DNA of 64,000 bases from positions 1 through 64,000 of the forward strand of contig NZ_LRAC01000122.1 of the NCBI RefSeq assembly GCF_001517085.1, read 5' to 3'. Below the pieces are notes generated by a model. That model saw nothing but the letters and a program-made list of their open reading frames with translations, was not told where the DNA came from and ran no database searches. Every line of letters begins with the position of its first letter. Position 1 is the stretch's first letter. Source of the stretch: Paenibacillus sp. DMB5 (GTDB lineage Bacteria; Bacillota; Bacilli; Paenibacillales; Paenibacillaceae). A program made the translations under genes and the position numbers. Shown here piece after piece: positions 26,244 to 36,501 of this stretch.

Positions 26244-28970
26244 ATGAACAGGAGACCGCTATTAAGCTTTACCATCTGCTGGGTTGCCGGCAGCGCCGCG
26301 GGCTGCTTGTTTGACGGCTACAGGCTGCTGGCAAGTATCGCAGTCTGTCTGCTGCTGCTTGCTCTCTGGGCGGCCGGCGGGGGAATCAGGTGGAAAACGG
26401 CCGCTGTGTTTGGGCTGGCGCTGACTGCGGCAGCGCTGCATTGGGAGTGGACAGAGGCGCGCAATGTCAGCCTGCTGCCGGAGGCGCTGGGTAAGCCGGA
26501 AGCCGGACTGAATGAAACGTACATAACAGCCGAAGGTGTTATTGCTTCCCCGGTGGAACAGGACGGGGACCGGGTGGATTTCACGCTGAAGCTGATAGGG
26601 ATTATAGGTGATGGACAGGAAGGAAAGGATGCGGAAGCTACGGCGGCAAAGATGCAAGCAGCGGAGTCTGTAAACGGGTCTGAGGCGGGCGGGCCGGCAG
26701 CGGAAGGTTCATTGGCAGCTGCCGGTCCGGCAGGCGAACAGATTGCTGTGCAGATCAAGCTGCAGGCGGAGAGTGAAATCATGGTGGCAGCGCAGTGGCA
26801 GCGGGGGGACAGGGTAACCGTCAGGGGAGAGCTTGTGCTGCCGCCGGTGGCGCGGAACTTTGGCGGGTTTGACTATCGTGCGTACCTGCAGACGCAGCGG
26901 ATTCACTGGCTGCTCAAAGGGGAAGGTGCGGCGATTGTAACAGCTGTGCCTCCGGTATCCTGGCAGCTGTCCAGTATTCTGCGCTGGAATGATGCAGCCC
27001 GTGCAACGCTCGGCGCCGAGATGGACCGCCTGTTTCAGGAACCGCATGCCGGCTATATGAAGGGACTGGTCATCGGCATTCAGGGTGACCTCGATCCGGA
27101 AACCTTTAAGCAGTTCTCGCAGCTGGGTCTGACACATATTTTGGCCATTTCAGGGATGCACGTGGCTGTTTATGTTGGAGTCATCCTGTTTCTGCTGCGG
27201 CGCCTGCAGTTTACCCGAGAAACGGCGCTGACCGTTACGCTGCTGCTGGTGCCGGTTTATGTGCTGTTGTCGGGTGCCGGGCCGTCGATTGTACGTGCCG
27301 GACTGATGAGCATGATCGCCCTGCTCGCTGCAAGGCTCGGCCTGCTGAAGGACGGCATGAATATTCTCGCCGCTTCAGCGCTGATCATGCTGGTCTGGAA
27401 TCCGTATTTTCTGCTCAGTGTCAGCTTCCAGCTGTCTTTTCTGGTCACAGCAGGATTAATGGTGTATACACCGCTGGCAGCCCCACTGTTCGGCAGGCTC
27501 CCCAAATGGCTTGGCAGTTCCATAACGGTAACGCTGATCGCACAGCTGGTGTCTTTTCCGCTGACGGTGTATTACTTTAACCAGTTTTCATTGCTGTCTT
27601 TTATCGCTAATCTGCTGCTCGTCCCCTTTATTACTTTTCTGGTACTGCCGCTGGGCACCCTTGCCCTGCTCCTTGGACGAATCTGGGATGCCGGAGCTTC
27701 TGGGGTTGCAGGTGTAGCAGAGCTGCTGAACAACTGGACCTTTGCAGCTGTGGAATGGGTAAACGGGTTTACAGCAGGCGTGCTAATCTGGGCTTCCCCG
27801 TCACTGCTGTGGATATGCCTTTATTACGTGCTGCTCTATGGTCTGCTGTACACATTGAAAAGGAGGAGGGAGGCGGGATTTGCCCCGCAGTATATGGAGG
27901 ATGAGACCAGACCGCTGGCTGAGCTTGCGCAACCGGGAGCTGGGGGAGTCCGTGATGCATTCCCGTATCCGTATTATGCCGGAGTTCAATCCGGGCTGCG
28001 CGGCAGTGGTTACGCCGCCATACTGTGTGCTGCGGCACTGGCTTTGCTGCTGTACAAGGGTTACTACACGGAACAGCTGAACGATGCGGGAACCATAAGC
28101 TTTCTGGATGTGGGCCAGGGCGACAGCATTCTGATTACGACACCCGAGGAGGCTCACATTCTCGTCGACGGAGGCGGAACGGTAAGCTTTGGGAACAAAG
28201 AGGAATGGCGCATCCGCCGCAGTCCTTTCGAAGTAGGGGCCAAGACCCTGCTGCCGCTTCTGAAGCAGAGAGGAATTCACCGGCTGGATGCGGTAATACT
28301 TACCCATGGTGATCAGGACCATATGGGCGGACTGCAGGCCGTACTTGAGGGGATGCCGGTCTCGGCGCTGCTGTTCAACGGGACTCTGGCAGACGCTGGG
28401 CCGTATACGAAGCTGATGAACACGGCCCTTGCCAAGGGTGTCCGGCTGTATGCCGTGCAGCAGGGAATGGTGCTGGCTCCGGATAAAGTGACGGAGCTGC
28501 ATTTTCTCTGGCCGGAGCCATTGGCGGCAGTGCAGCAGCTCCTTCCGGAAGTGGAGGAGCAAAACCATGAATCGGTGGTGTTCCGGCTGGAGATGAACGG
28601 CCGCAGCTTTCTTTTTACGGGAGATATGGATGAAGCGGCTGAGGAAGAGATTATTCAGGCTGCGCAGCAGGCTGGAATCCGGGAAGCCGGACCCGTAGAT
28701 GTGCTAAAAGTAGCTCATCACGGAAGCAAAACTTCTACAGGGGCAGCCTGGCTGGAGTTCTGGAAGCCTGAGACCGCAGTGATCTCCGCCGGAGTCAATA
28801 ATCTGTACGGACATCCGAATGCCGGTGTGCTGGAACGGCTGACGGAAGCGGGATCGGCAATATACCGGACGGATCTGCACGGGGAGGTGCAGCTTAGGGT
28901 GGACGAGGAGATCAGTATACGGTATAGGATAAATACAAATGAAGTTAAAAGTGATCAGAAGCCTGACTAA
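26244..28970 (+). CDS. comEC: competence DNA-uptake channel ComEC/Rec2
   Basis: Polytopic membrane protein that moves single-stranded DNA into the cell. At 908 residues it is somewhat longer than B. subtilis ComEC (776). Order: N-terminal membrane helices and OB-like DUF4131 domain (~1-240, with an inserted low-complexity Ala/Gly/Glu stretch near 140-165), the competence domain (~255-520) with FSQLGLTHILAISGMHVAV and a run of helices, and a C-terminal metallo-beta-lactamase domain (~620-900) with DVGQGDSILITTP, LTHGDQDHMGG and VLKVAHHGSKTSTG. The HxDxDH-like site appears as HGDQDH. Ribosome binding site AAAGGAGGATG. Expected downstream neighbours in Bacillus (holA, rpsT) are displaced by about 13.5 kb of other genes. 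Confidence 0.93.
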   Translation: MNRRPLLSFTICWVAGSAAGCLFDGYRLLASIAVCLLLLALWAAGGGIRWKTAAVFGLALTAAALHWEWTEARNVSLLPEALGKPEAGLNETYITAEGVIASPVEQDGDRVDFTLKLIGIIGDGQEGKDAEATAAKMQAAESVNGSEAGGPAAEGSLAAAGPAGEQIAVQIKLQAESEIMVAAQWQRGDRVTVRGELVLPPVARNFGGFDYRAYLQTQRIHWLLKGEGAAIVTAVPPVSWQLSSILRWNDAARATLGAEMDRLFQEPHAGYMKGLVIGIQGDLDPETFKQFSQLGLTHILAISGMHVAVYVGVILFLLRRLQFTRETALTVTLLLVPVYVLLSGAGPSIVRAGLMSMIALLAARLGLLKDGMNILAASALIMLVWNPYFLLSVSFQLSFLVTAGLMVYTPLAAPLFGRLPKWLGSSITVTLIAQLVSFPLTVYYFNQFSLLSFIANLLLVPFITFLVLPLGTLALLLGRIWDAGASGVAGVAELLNNWTFAAVEWVNGFTAGVLIWASPSLLWICLYYVLLYGLLYTLKRRREAGFAPQYMEDETRPLAELAQPGAGGVRDAFPYPYYAGVQSGLRGSGYAAILCAAALALLLYKGYYTEQLNDAGTISFLDVGQGDSILITTPEEAHILVDGGGTVSFGNKEEWRIRRSPFEVGAKTLLPLLKQRGIHRLDAVILTHGDQDHMGGLQAVLEGMPVSALLFNGTLADAGPYTKLMNTALAKGVRLYAVQQGMVLAPDKVTELHFLWPEPLAAVQQLLPEVEEQNHESVVFRLEMNGRSFLFTGDMDEAAEEEIIQAAQQAGIREAGPVDVLKVAHHGSKTSTGAAWLEFWKPETAVISAGVNNLYGHPNAGVLERLTEAGSAIYRTDLHGEVQLRVDEEISIRYRINTNEVKSDQKPD

Positions 28971-29051
28971 TTAAGCATACGAGTGCCAGTAGCCTATGAA
29001 GCTGACATGGTAGGGCTATTGAGCGCTACCTGCAAATTGAACGGGATACGC

Positions 29052-29948
29052 TCAAATAGAGCCGTTCTTCAAGGGAGAAAATTGTTTGAGGATAGCCCGG
29101 GCAATTATTTGCCCAGAGGTTTTTGGGGCAACCATTCCGGGTAAACCAGACGCAAGGAGCGCTTTTATACCAAGCTTTTCAGCATAAACAAAATCAGTTC
29201 CGCCTGGTTTAGAGGCCAAATCAATAATAAGCGTGTCGGCCTTAAGGTTTGAGATAATAGATTTAGTTAATAACTCATATTCAATTGTGTTGAAAATTAC
29301 ATCAGTATCGGACACTTGGGAATATAAGTCCGGTATATAAAAAGGCTCCAAACCCATTTCCCAAGCGCGTGCAAAAAGACTGGATTCGCGTACACCAATC
29401 TTCACCTTTGCTCCTAGATTCTTTAATTTATTTGCTAAAGTTGTTCCTACCCTTCCCAATCCAAGGACCATACATACGGAATTATGAATAGTAATTTCAG
29501 TGTTTTGGATGGCTAACATAATAGCGCCTTCAGCTGTAGAAATCGAATTATAAATGGCAATTTCGTCTTTCGATAATAGTTCTACTAACTCAATGTGATG
29601 TTTATAGCAAAGAGCCTTCAGGTATTCTGTCGCCGTTCCCGTGAAAATTTTGCAGGAGTCTGGAACACACTGAATGTGTTCTTCAAGTAATACAAGTGTT
29701 TCAGAAGTGTAGCTGGATTCGATCAGACCATCATTATTCGTTCCGTTTACAGGTAGAATTACCGCATCAGCACTATTAAAAATGAGGGGGGTTAGCTTTG
29801 ATTTTATCGTATGATGCACTTTGTCATAAGTATCAAATCCAACCAGTATAAGGTTTGCATTTTGTTCAGTTAATATACGGATGACCTCCTTCTGGCGCCC
29901 GTCACCTCCAATTACTATTATTTTTTTGTCAGTTAGCACAAATATCAC
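29052..29948 (-). CDS. dipicolinate synthase subunit A-like protein (SpoVFA/DpaA), AT-rich orphan
   Basis: 298 residues, the same size as SpoVFA (DpaA). The N-terminus IIVIGGDGRQKEVIRIL, the ADAVILPVNGTNNDG segment, the central Rossmann motif VLGLGRVGTTLANKLKNLGAKVKIGVR and the end DLASKPGGTDFVYAEKLGIKALLASGLPGMVAPKTSG all follow the dipicolinate synthase A pattern. With DpaB this enzyme makes the spore-core chelator dipicolinate from a dihydrodipicolinate-pathway intermediate. No dpaB, asd or dapG is next to it, which is unusual. The gene is visibly AT-rich compared with its neighbours, with codons such as ATA and AAA. The GTG start at 29948 has a weak ribosome binding site. It may be a second, transferred copy with a modified role. 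Confidence 0.78.
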   Translation of the reverse strand: MIFVLTDKKIIVIGGDGRQKEVIRILTEQNANLILVGFDTYDKVHHTIKSKLTPLIFNSADAVILPVNGTNNDGLIESSYTSETLVLLEEHIQCVPDSCKIFTGTATEYLKALCYKHHIELVELLSKDEIAIYNSISTAEGAIMLAIQNTEITIHNSVCMVLGLGRVGTTLANKLKNLGAKVKIGVRESSLFARAWEMGLEPFYIPDLYSQVSDTDVIFNTIEYELLTKSIISNLKADTLIIDLASKPGGTDFVYAEKLGIKALLASGLPGMVAPKTSGQIIARAILKQFSPLKNGSI

Positions 29949-30010
29949 GTCCAGTCAGTAAATAATAGAAACCACTCTATGGAATAAGCCTCGTTTATTT
30001 GCCCGGGTAA

Positions 30011-31791
30011 TTAAGAACCCGCCACATGCGCCCGGCTCTCCCTCAGCAGCCGGGCATAATAGCCCTCCCGCTCCAGCAGCCTGCGGGGCGGCCCGGACTC
30101 GGCCACCCGCCCGTTCTTCATCGCGATGATCAGGTCCGCGCCGGCAATGGTGGACAGCCGGTGGGCGATGATCAGCGTGGTGCGCTCGCGGGCCACATTG
30201 TCGATGGCCTGCTGGATCAGCTTTTCCGTACGCGTATCAATGTTCGCGGTAGCTTCATCAAGCACGAAGATCGCCGGATCATGGGCAATCGCCCTGGCGA
30301 AGGAGATCAGCTGCCGCTGTCCGGCAGACAGTGTTCCGCCCCGCTCGGTAACCGGCCCGTTGATGCCGCCGGGGTAATCCTGCACGAACTCAATGGCACA
30401 GGAGGCCTGCAGCGCATGCTGCACGGTCTCTTCCGCGATCTCATCGCCCAGCGTGATATTATCGCGGATCGTGCCGGAGAACAGGAAAACATCCTGCAGC
30501 ACGACCGAAATGTTCCGCCGCAGATCATCCAGCCGAATGTTGTTCACATTGACGCCGTCAATAAGGATTTCTCCCTTTTGCACCTGGTAAAAGCCGTTGA
30601 TCAGACTGATAATGGTCGTTTTGCCCGCGCCGGTCTCGCCGATAAAAGCTGCCGTCTGCCCTTTACGGATCACAAAGCTCACGTCCTTCAGCACCCAGTC
30701 GGTATCCTTGTAGGCAAACCAGACATGGCGGAACTCAATGGTACCGTCCAGCCGCTCCACAGCGACGCCGCTCTCCGGCTGCTCCAGCCGTTCCTCCTCG
30801 CGGATCAGCTCATCAATGCGTTCCGTAGATACCAGCGCCGATTGAATTGAGGTATACTTGTCTGCCAGATCAGAGACCGGGGCAAAAAACTGCCGGATAT
30901 AGGTCGTGAACGCATACAGTACGCCGATCTGCAGCATGCCGCCGGAAATTTGGCCGACGCTGAACCAGACGAGGATGGCAATCGCCAGACTCTGGAACAT
31001 ATCCGATGCCGGCTTCAGGATACTGTTGAGCCTCACCTGGATCAGCGTGGTCCGGAAGTAATCCCCGTTCAGCTTCAGGAACTGCTCCTCCTTCTCTTTT
31101 CCGCGCGGAAAATCTGAATGACCCGCATCCCCGCAACGCTCTCGGCAATAAAGCCGTTGATCTGACCGATATAATGCTTCATGTGGAAGAAGTTCTTTTT
31201 GATTTTGTTTTTGATAAACCAGACCAGAAATACAATCACGGGAATAACGGTAAAAGAAACAAGCGTAAGCTGCGGGCTGAGCATCAGCATAGCGTAGATA
31301 ATGCCGATCAGTAGCAGAACATCCTTAACAAGCGAAATAATGACGTCTGTATACAGGTCACTGACCTCAGCGGTGTCATTTGTCGCCCGGGTAATGAGCC
31401 GGCCGGACGAGGTCCGGTCCAGAAACGACAGCGGCAGCCGCTCGATAATCCCGAACACCCTGACCCGCAGATCATGGATCAGGCTCTGTCCGGCTCTGGC
31501 GACAATCAGCGCCTGCAGATAGGCGAAGCCGGAGCCCGCCGCCGACACCAGCAGATACAGCAGGGCCAGACCAAGAATAGAGTCAAGACCATGCTCTGCC
31601 GCACCGCCGATCAGAAAATGGTCAATGACCCGCTGCAGCAGCAACGGCTGCACCAGAAATGCCGCATTGACAATAATGACGCAGACGCAGGCCAGGAGGA
31701 GCTGAAAGGTATAAGGGCGGGATAACCGCAGCAGCAGCTTTACTGCGCCGGACTCAGACTTTTTGGGGCGTGGACTAATGGCCGTCTTCAT
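30011..31791 (-). CDS. ABC exporter half, BmrD/YheH-like subunit, frameshifted
   Basis: Half-transporter: N-terminal six-helix membrane domain ([18 protein letters not shown] ... ) and C-terminal ATPase with Walker A ([10 protein letters not shown]), signature LSAGQRQL and Walker B FVLDEAT, which keeps the catalytic Glu. Start ATG at 31791 overlaps the partner gene by 17 bases. The frame breaks after IFRAEKR near 31096: one missing base in the GAGAAGGAGG tract would read [12 protein letters not shown] and rejoin the frame that runs through [11 protein letters not shown] to the stop at 30011. Length about 594 residues after correction. With the partner it should form a heterodimeric multidrug-type exporter. 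The signature of this subunit is slightly atypical (A for the second G). Confidence 0.87.
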
Positions 31792-33504
31792 GCTGTTCCG
31801 TGTAGATATCAAAGTACAGGCCTCCTTTCGTAAGCAGCTGTTCATGCGTCCCGCGTTCGGCGATAACCCCTTTGTCGAGCACGATAATCTCATCTGCTTC
31901 CTTAATGGACGAGATGCGGTGCGAGATCAGAATATTGGTTTTGCCTGCACGGACCTGCCGGAGGTTCGCCAGAATCTGCCCTTCCGTAACGCTATCCACT
32001 GCAGATAACGCGTCATCCAGAATCAGAATAGCCGGATCACTGACCAGGGCGCGGGCGATAGCCAGCCGCTGCTTTTGTCCGCCTGACAGATTGACGCCGC
32101 GTCCCCGAGAAGCGTATCATAGCCGTCCGGAAATTCACTGATGCTGCCCGCGATCAGTGCGGACTCAGCCGCCTGCCGGACCTCAGCATCACTGTAGCCG
32201 TCTTTGAAAAAGGCGATGTTATCCTTAACTGTAGCGGCAAAAACAAAGCTGTCCTGCGGCACATAGCCCATTCCTCCGCGCAGCGCCTCAACCCTGTAAT
32301 CGTTAATATCCCTCCCGTCCAGGCTGATCTGCCCGGGCTCCACATTATAGAAGCGGAAGAGCAGCGAGGCGAGTGTGCTTTTGCCGGAGCCGGTGCGGCC
32401 GATGATGCCAAGGCTATGTCCCTTAGGGAGGCTGAGCGAGATGTTGTGCAGGGCAGGCGTATCCGAGCCATCATAAAAGAAGGTCAAATTATGCAGCTGG
32501 ATCTCTCCCTCAGGCTGAACCTCTACCGCCTGCGGAGTATCCTTAATGTCAGGCTGCACCCGCAGTACCTCATACAATCTGCCAAGAGAGGCTATGCCGC
32601 GCTGGATGGTGGTGACTATTTTACCGATGGACACGATGGGGCTGATGATCAGGTTCAAATAACCGTTAAAAGCGACGAAATCGCCTACACTAATGTCCCC
32701 GCGCAGGACCAGCCTGCTGCCGTAGACTAAATTAATGACAAAACAGACCGCAAAACCGAATTCGATCATCGCCGGCAGCGCAGCAGAGACACGTATCAGA
32801 TCAAGATTGGCCTGTTTCATCTTGCTGCTCAGCCCGCTGAAGCGCTCCATTTCCGAACGCTCCTGCACATAGGCTTTGATGACACGGATACCGGAGATAT
32901 TTTCCTGAACCTTGCCCGACACCGCGCCGAACTGCTGCTGGACAATTCTGAACCGGGTCTGAACCTTACGGCTGCTGAACAGCATAATCACGATGATAAA
33001 AGGCAATGGGGCAAGCGTAGCCAGGGTAAGACGGGGATCGACCGTAGCGAACATGAAGTAAATGGAGGAGCAGCAGATTACAATGCCGTTGAACGACATC
33101 GCCGTAGCCGGACCGAACGTCATCCGTACCGCGGATATATCATTGATGGCATAAGCGATCAGGTCGCCTGTCTTGCGGCTGTTATAAAAAGAAGGGGAGA
33201 GCTTCAGGTAGTGCCGGACCAGCTCTTCACGCAGGTAACATTCGAGGTTGCGCGCGCTTTTGATGATGATATTTCTCCATAAAAAAGTGCAGGTGAACAC
33301 GCCGGCGGCAATCAGCACCATCCACAGCACCTGAAGCTTCACCTGCCGGGTGTCAAAGCCGCTGACCTTCATTAAATCCACTGCATGGCCCAGCACTTTA
33401 GGAAAAAGCGTCTGAATAAAGGAGGCGGCGAACATAAAAGAAAACCCGATCAGATAATCAGTCCTGCGGGCTTTGAAAAAACGCAGCAATATAGAGGATT
33501 TCAT
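31775..33504 (-). CDS. ABC exporter half, BmrC/YheI-like subunit with degenerate ATP site, frameshifted
   Basis: Half-transporter with a membrane domain (~1-320) and ATPase domain: Walker [12 protein letters not shown]-loop YVPQDSF, Walker [13 protein letters not shown]. The residue after the Walker B Asp is Asp, not the catalytic Glu, the hallmark of the degenerate site in heterodimers such as BmrCD. The frame breaks near 32101 between LLGE and [12 protein letters not shown]: the sequence GGGGACGCGG lacks one base, giving a false stop. After correction the protein has about 577 residues. I place the start at 33504 because the ATG at 33510 lies inside the AAGGTGGGA ribosome binding site. It follows a LacI-type gene by 35 bases, so that regulator probably belongs to the same transcript. 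Confidence 0.87.
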
Positions 33505-33539
33505 TGACATCCCACCTTTTGAAAATACACCTGCCTGTC

Positions 33540-34529
33540 TCAGATGCTCCTTACGGATTCTCTTTCCACAAAAGTGCTAAGCACAGCAATATTCTCCGCA
33601 GGCTTCTGCGGATCGGCAATCCGGCTGAGCAGCGTGGCTACCACTCTCTGGCAGGAGTAATCGATATTCAAGTCCATCGTAGTAAGGGGAGGTGTTGAAA
33701 GAGCCGATATTTCCGTGTTGCCGCTGCTGAGAATGGACACGTCCTCCGGAACTTTAACTCCGCGCTCCTGCAGGAGACGGATCAGCTCTACAGCCGTGAA
33801 ATCATGCTCGCAGATAAAAGCGGTCGGCAGTCCTCCGCCGGCAATCAGCCCGGACAGCCTGCTCCCAAGTGCCTCATCACGCTCCAAAAATATCGCCTGT
33901 GCAGCCGGCAGCCCGTGCTCCTCCAGCGCGGAGGTGATGCCTGTTTTCTTTTCCTTGTTGCGGTAAGCGCTAAGATTCCCTACGAAGCCGATTGCTTGGT
34001 GCCCGCAGCCGATCAGATATTGGCACTGCTTGTAACCGGCATGCAGGAAGCTGAACCACACACTGTCAAAATCATAGGCCGGTGAGTAACCGACATACAG
34101 AATCAGCGCCGGAATCTGCTCATGAATAAAGGAAATATAGTCACTGTTAAACCGCCCGATAAAAATAACCCCGTCGAACTTGTAGCCTTTACTTAAACGG
34201 TAGGGCAGGGCCAGCCTGCTCTGGTGCTCCTTATCGACAAATTCAATGCTGTAATCCGTGTCGGCCTGCTGCAGCGCCTTTTCGATGCCCTGGACCTTAT
34301 AGCTGAAGTTGCTGTTGTCATGCTGATAAGGCTTCTGGTGAAGCACCAGAATTTTCGGAGGAGCTGCCTTGCGGGGCCGGATATAGCCCATCTCCGCTGC
34401 TTTTTCCACAATCTTGGCTTTCATTTCATCGCTGATGCCGCCCTGATCCGCCAGCGCTCTGCTGACTGATACCGGAGACAGCCCGAGTGCCTTGGCGATC
34501 TCGGTGAGCGTTACTTTTTTGCTTTTCAC
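33540..34529 (-). CDS. LacI/GalR family transcriptional regulator
   Basis: 329-residue regulator. N-terminal helix-turn-helix VTLTEIAKALGLSPVSVSRALADQGG, hinge region, then a periplasmic-binding-protein-like effector domain ending TMDLNIDYSCQRVVATLLSRI. GTG start with GGGGGAT upstream. It is the first gene of a run with the ABC exporter pair, only 35 bases before it. A sugar-type regulator controlling an exporter is unusual; it may respond to a glycosylated compound, or the exporter may be incidental to the transcript. Effector unknown. Confidence 0.88.
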   Translation of the reverse strand: MKSKKVTLTEIAKALGLSPVSVSRALADQGGISDEMKAKIVEKAAEMGYIRPRKAAPPKILVLHQKPYQHDNSNFSYKVQGIEKALQQADTDYSIEFVDKEHQSRLALPYRLSKGYKFDGVIFIGRFNSDYISFIHEQIPALILYVGYSPAYDFDSVWFSFLHAGYKQCQYLIGCGHQAIGFVGNLSAYRNKEKKTGITSALEEHGLPAAQAIFLERDEALGSRLSGLIAGGGLPTAFICEHDFTAVELIRLLQERGVKVPEDVSILSSGNTEISALSTPPLTTMDLNIDYSCQRVVATLLSRIADPQKPAENIAVLSTFVERESVRSI

Positions 34530-34714
34530 AATAATCCCCCGTTTTTGCTGTACAACACAGCAGCTTATGCCTGAATACTGTTATTATATTCCTGTATTAC
34601 ACAGGATACAACGCAAGGAAATGATAAAATCAACGTAAAAAATTAATTTTTTAAGTTAAAAATACATAATTTTTTCGGCGTTTAAGAGCTGTATATCATT
34701 TTTGGAAGATTGAG

Positions 34715-34740
34715 GGAACCAAATGCAGTCCGGAGAGTCT
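34715..34740 (+). promoter_or_regulatory. candidate ECF-sigma promoter (GGAACC-N16-GTCT)
   Basis: GGAACC at 34715-34720 and GTCT at 34737-34740 are 16 bases apart, the general form of an ECF-sigma promoter. It sits just upstream of the sigma gene, which would allow autoregulation. Supported only by motif and position. Confidence 0.45.
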
Positions 34741-34766
34741 TATTGACCAAAGAGGTGAGAGAGAAT

Positions 34767-35303
34767 ATGCACAGTGAAGAGTTACCGTATGCCGTAGCCT
34801 ATGCGCCGTCCATGACGCTGCGGGAAATGATGGAGACTTATGGGCGGGATGTGTGGAATTATGCGTATTTTTTGAGCGGCAGCCGGGAGCAGGCGAATGA
34901 CATCAGCCAGGAGGTGTTCCTAAGAGCGCACCGCAATATCGCCAAATACCGGGGCAGCGCCACCTTGAAGACCTGGCTGCTGACAATTACCCGTAATTCT
35001 GCGTTCAGCTGGAGACGGAACAGCTTCTGGCACCGGTTCATTCCGCTGGGGAAAGGCCAGGCTCCCGGACAAGCATGGTCTGCAGAAAAGGAAGCGTTGA
35101 GCAAGCAATATGTTAACCGCATCTGGGAGCTGATTATGGAGCTGCCGGATAAGCACAGGGAGGTGCTGGTGCTGGAGATTCAACAGGGATTGTCCACCGC
35201 AGAAATGGCGGCCCTGCTCGGAGTAGCGGAAGGAACCGTTAAATCCCGGCTGTCCCGGGCCAGGGAGAACATGAGAAAAGCGCTGGAGGAGGATGAGCGA
35301 TGA
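34767..35303 (+). CDS. ECF-type RNA polymerase sigma factor
   Basis: 178-residue group 4 sigma factor. Region 2 is YGRDVWNYAYFLSGSREQANDISQEVFLRAHRNI, with the sigma2.4 segment in TWLLTITRNSAFSWRR. Region 4 is LPDKHREVLVLEIQQGLSTAEMAALLGVAEGTVKSRLSRARENMRKAL. I chose ATG at 34767, preceded by AGAGGTGAG, over the ATG at 34710, which would lie within or before the candidate promoter. The stop overlaps the next gene by four bases, pairing the two as sigma factor and probable membrane partner. The signal is unknown. Confidence 0.9.
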   Translation: MHSEELPYAVAYAPSMTLREMMETYGRDVWNYAYFLSGSREQANDISQEVFLRAHRNIAKYRGSATLKTWLLTITRNSAFSWRRNSFWHRFIPLGKGQAPGQAWSAEKEALSKQYVNRIWELIMELPDKHREVLVLEIQQGLSTAEMAALLGVAEGTVKSRLSRARENMRKALEEDER

Positions 35304-36451
35304 AGCACAGACAGGCAGAAAACGCGGGAAAAGTTGGAACAGAGAATCCTGAATGGTACCGGGAGGCGGGACGCGGCCCGTTAGCGGAAGACGGGTTCAC
35401 CCCGCAGCTGATGGCACGGATCGAGCTTGCTGCTGAGCGCCGTAACGGGGCGGTGAAGGTTATTATGCGCAGGCGCATCGGTATTGCTGGAGTGACAGCA
35501 GTGCTGCTGCTTGGTGTGCTGCTGTGGCCGCTGGCGGGCGGGGAGGGAGAGGGTTACACGGCCCAAATCACTACCTTTTTCGGCAAAAATAATGCTGCAG
35601 CGGTGCGGCCTTCCGCCTCTCCTTCTACAGCGCCGTCCTCAGCAGCCGAGGCTTACAATCCGCCACAGGGATCAGCCGAATTTGAGCTGGGCGGTTTGAA
35701 ATATTATATGCCGCTGCCGTCCAACGTGGATAAGACTTACGCGCAGGTACTGGAAACACCGCTGGGGATTGTCTGGTCACCGCCGCCGCAGATGACGGAT
35801 TACCTCAAGCCGAAATACACACGCAATACGGAACCCTATTCACTGTACCTGACTCCTAAGGGACATGTGGAACTCTCGGCGGATTCCGCAAAAAGAATAT
35901 ATACTTTTCCATTGTATGTAGGGAGTGCACAGACTTATTTTGGTCTGGGGCAATTTTATAGTGCAGGAGATTATCTTCTAGTAGCACACTATTCCCACAG
36001 GCTCGGAGACGAGCTGAAGCTTCGGAAGTGGAAACTTTCCAGAATAAATCTTAAAGAAGCGGCTGCAGGCAAGGTATCTGCTCCGGAGGAGATATTGAAT
36101 TTAGATGCTTCGTTTACCGTTTACAGATCCTTTATGGCTATTAATCCGGACAGGGAGGAGTTATTGGCAGTTAATTATACTGAGGACGGAAAAGGCGGGT
36201 ATATTCAGAAGAGCAAGCTCTATGATATAGCCGGCGGAAAATACCAGCTCCTCAAAGAGGAAGTATTAATAGAGAATAAAGAAAAACCGTCTGTCATTCT
36301 ATTTAGCCAAAATGTTTATACTATTCGGCAGGGGGCTGGGGTTGCCCACTATGAGCTCGATGGAAAGAAGTACGCAGCGGAGGTTGTGCTGTTAACCGGC
36401 CAGCAATGGTATCTTGACTATCAGTCCCCGGAATACCAAACAGGCAGTTGA
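35300..36451 (+). CDS. membrane protein, probable anti-sigma or sigma-linked factor
   Basis: 383 residues with a short cytoplasmic N-terminus, one membrane helix (~58-76, IGIAGVTAVLLLGVLLWPL), a Ser/Ala/Pro-rich linker (~105-125) and a large extracytoplasmic domain of unknown fold. Overlap with the sigma gene (ATGA) and this single-pass layout are typical of anti-sigma partners, but no zinc-binding HxxxCxxC motif is visible in the N-terminus. The second half (after about 35880) is noticeably more AT-rich than the first. Function inferred from context only. Confidence 0.65.
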   Translation: MKHRQAENAGKVGTENPEWYREAGRGPLAEDGFTPQLMARIELAAERRNGAVKVIMRRRIGIAGVTAVLLLGVLLWPLAGGEGEGYTAQITTFFGKNNAAAVRPSASPSTAPSSAAEAYNPPQGSAEFELGGLKYYMPLPSNVDKTYAQVLETPLGIVWSPPPQMTDYLKPKYTRNTEPYSLYLTPKGHVELSADSAKRIYTFPLYVGSAQTYFGLGQFYSAGDYLLVAHYSHRLGDELKLRKWKLSRINLKEAAAGKVSAPEEILNLDASFTVYRSFMAINPDREELLAVNYTEDGKGGYIQKSKLYDIAGGKYQLLKEEVLIENKEKPSVILFSQNVYTIRQGAGVAHYELDGKKYAAEVVLLTGQQWYLDYQSPEYQTGS

Positions 36452-36501
36452 ATCTTTCAAAGTAAATAATAAATTTAGTTCGTTTCATCTGGATAATTTA
36501 C

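Noticed and set aside
26640-26720. Frameshift or insertion element in comEC
   Set aside because: The Ala/Gly-rich insertion keeps the frame and lies in a variable loop, so it is a normal length variation.
30026-30850. 274-residue plus-strand frame opposite an ABC ATPase
   Set aside because: Antisense shadow; the minus-strand ATPase motifs are clear.
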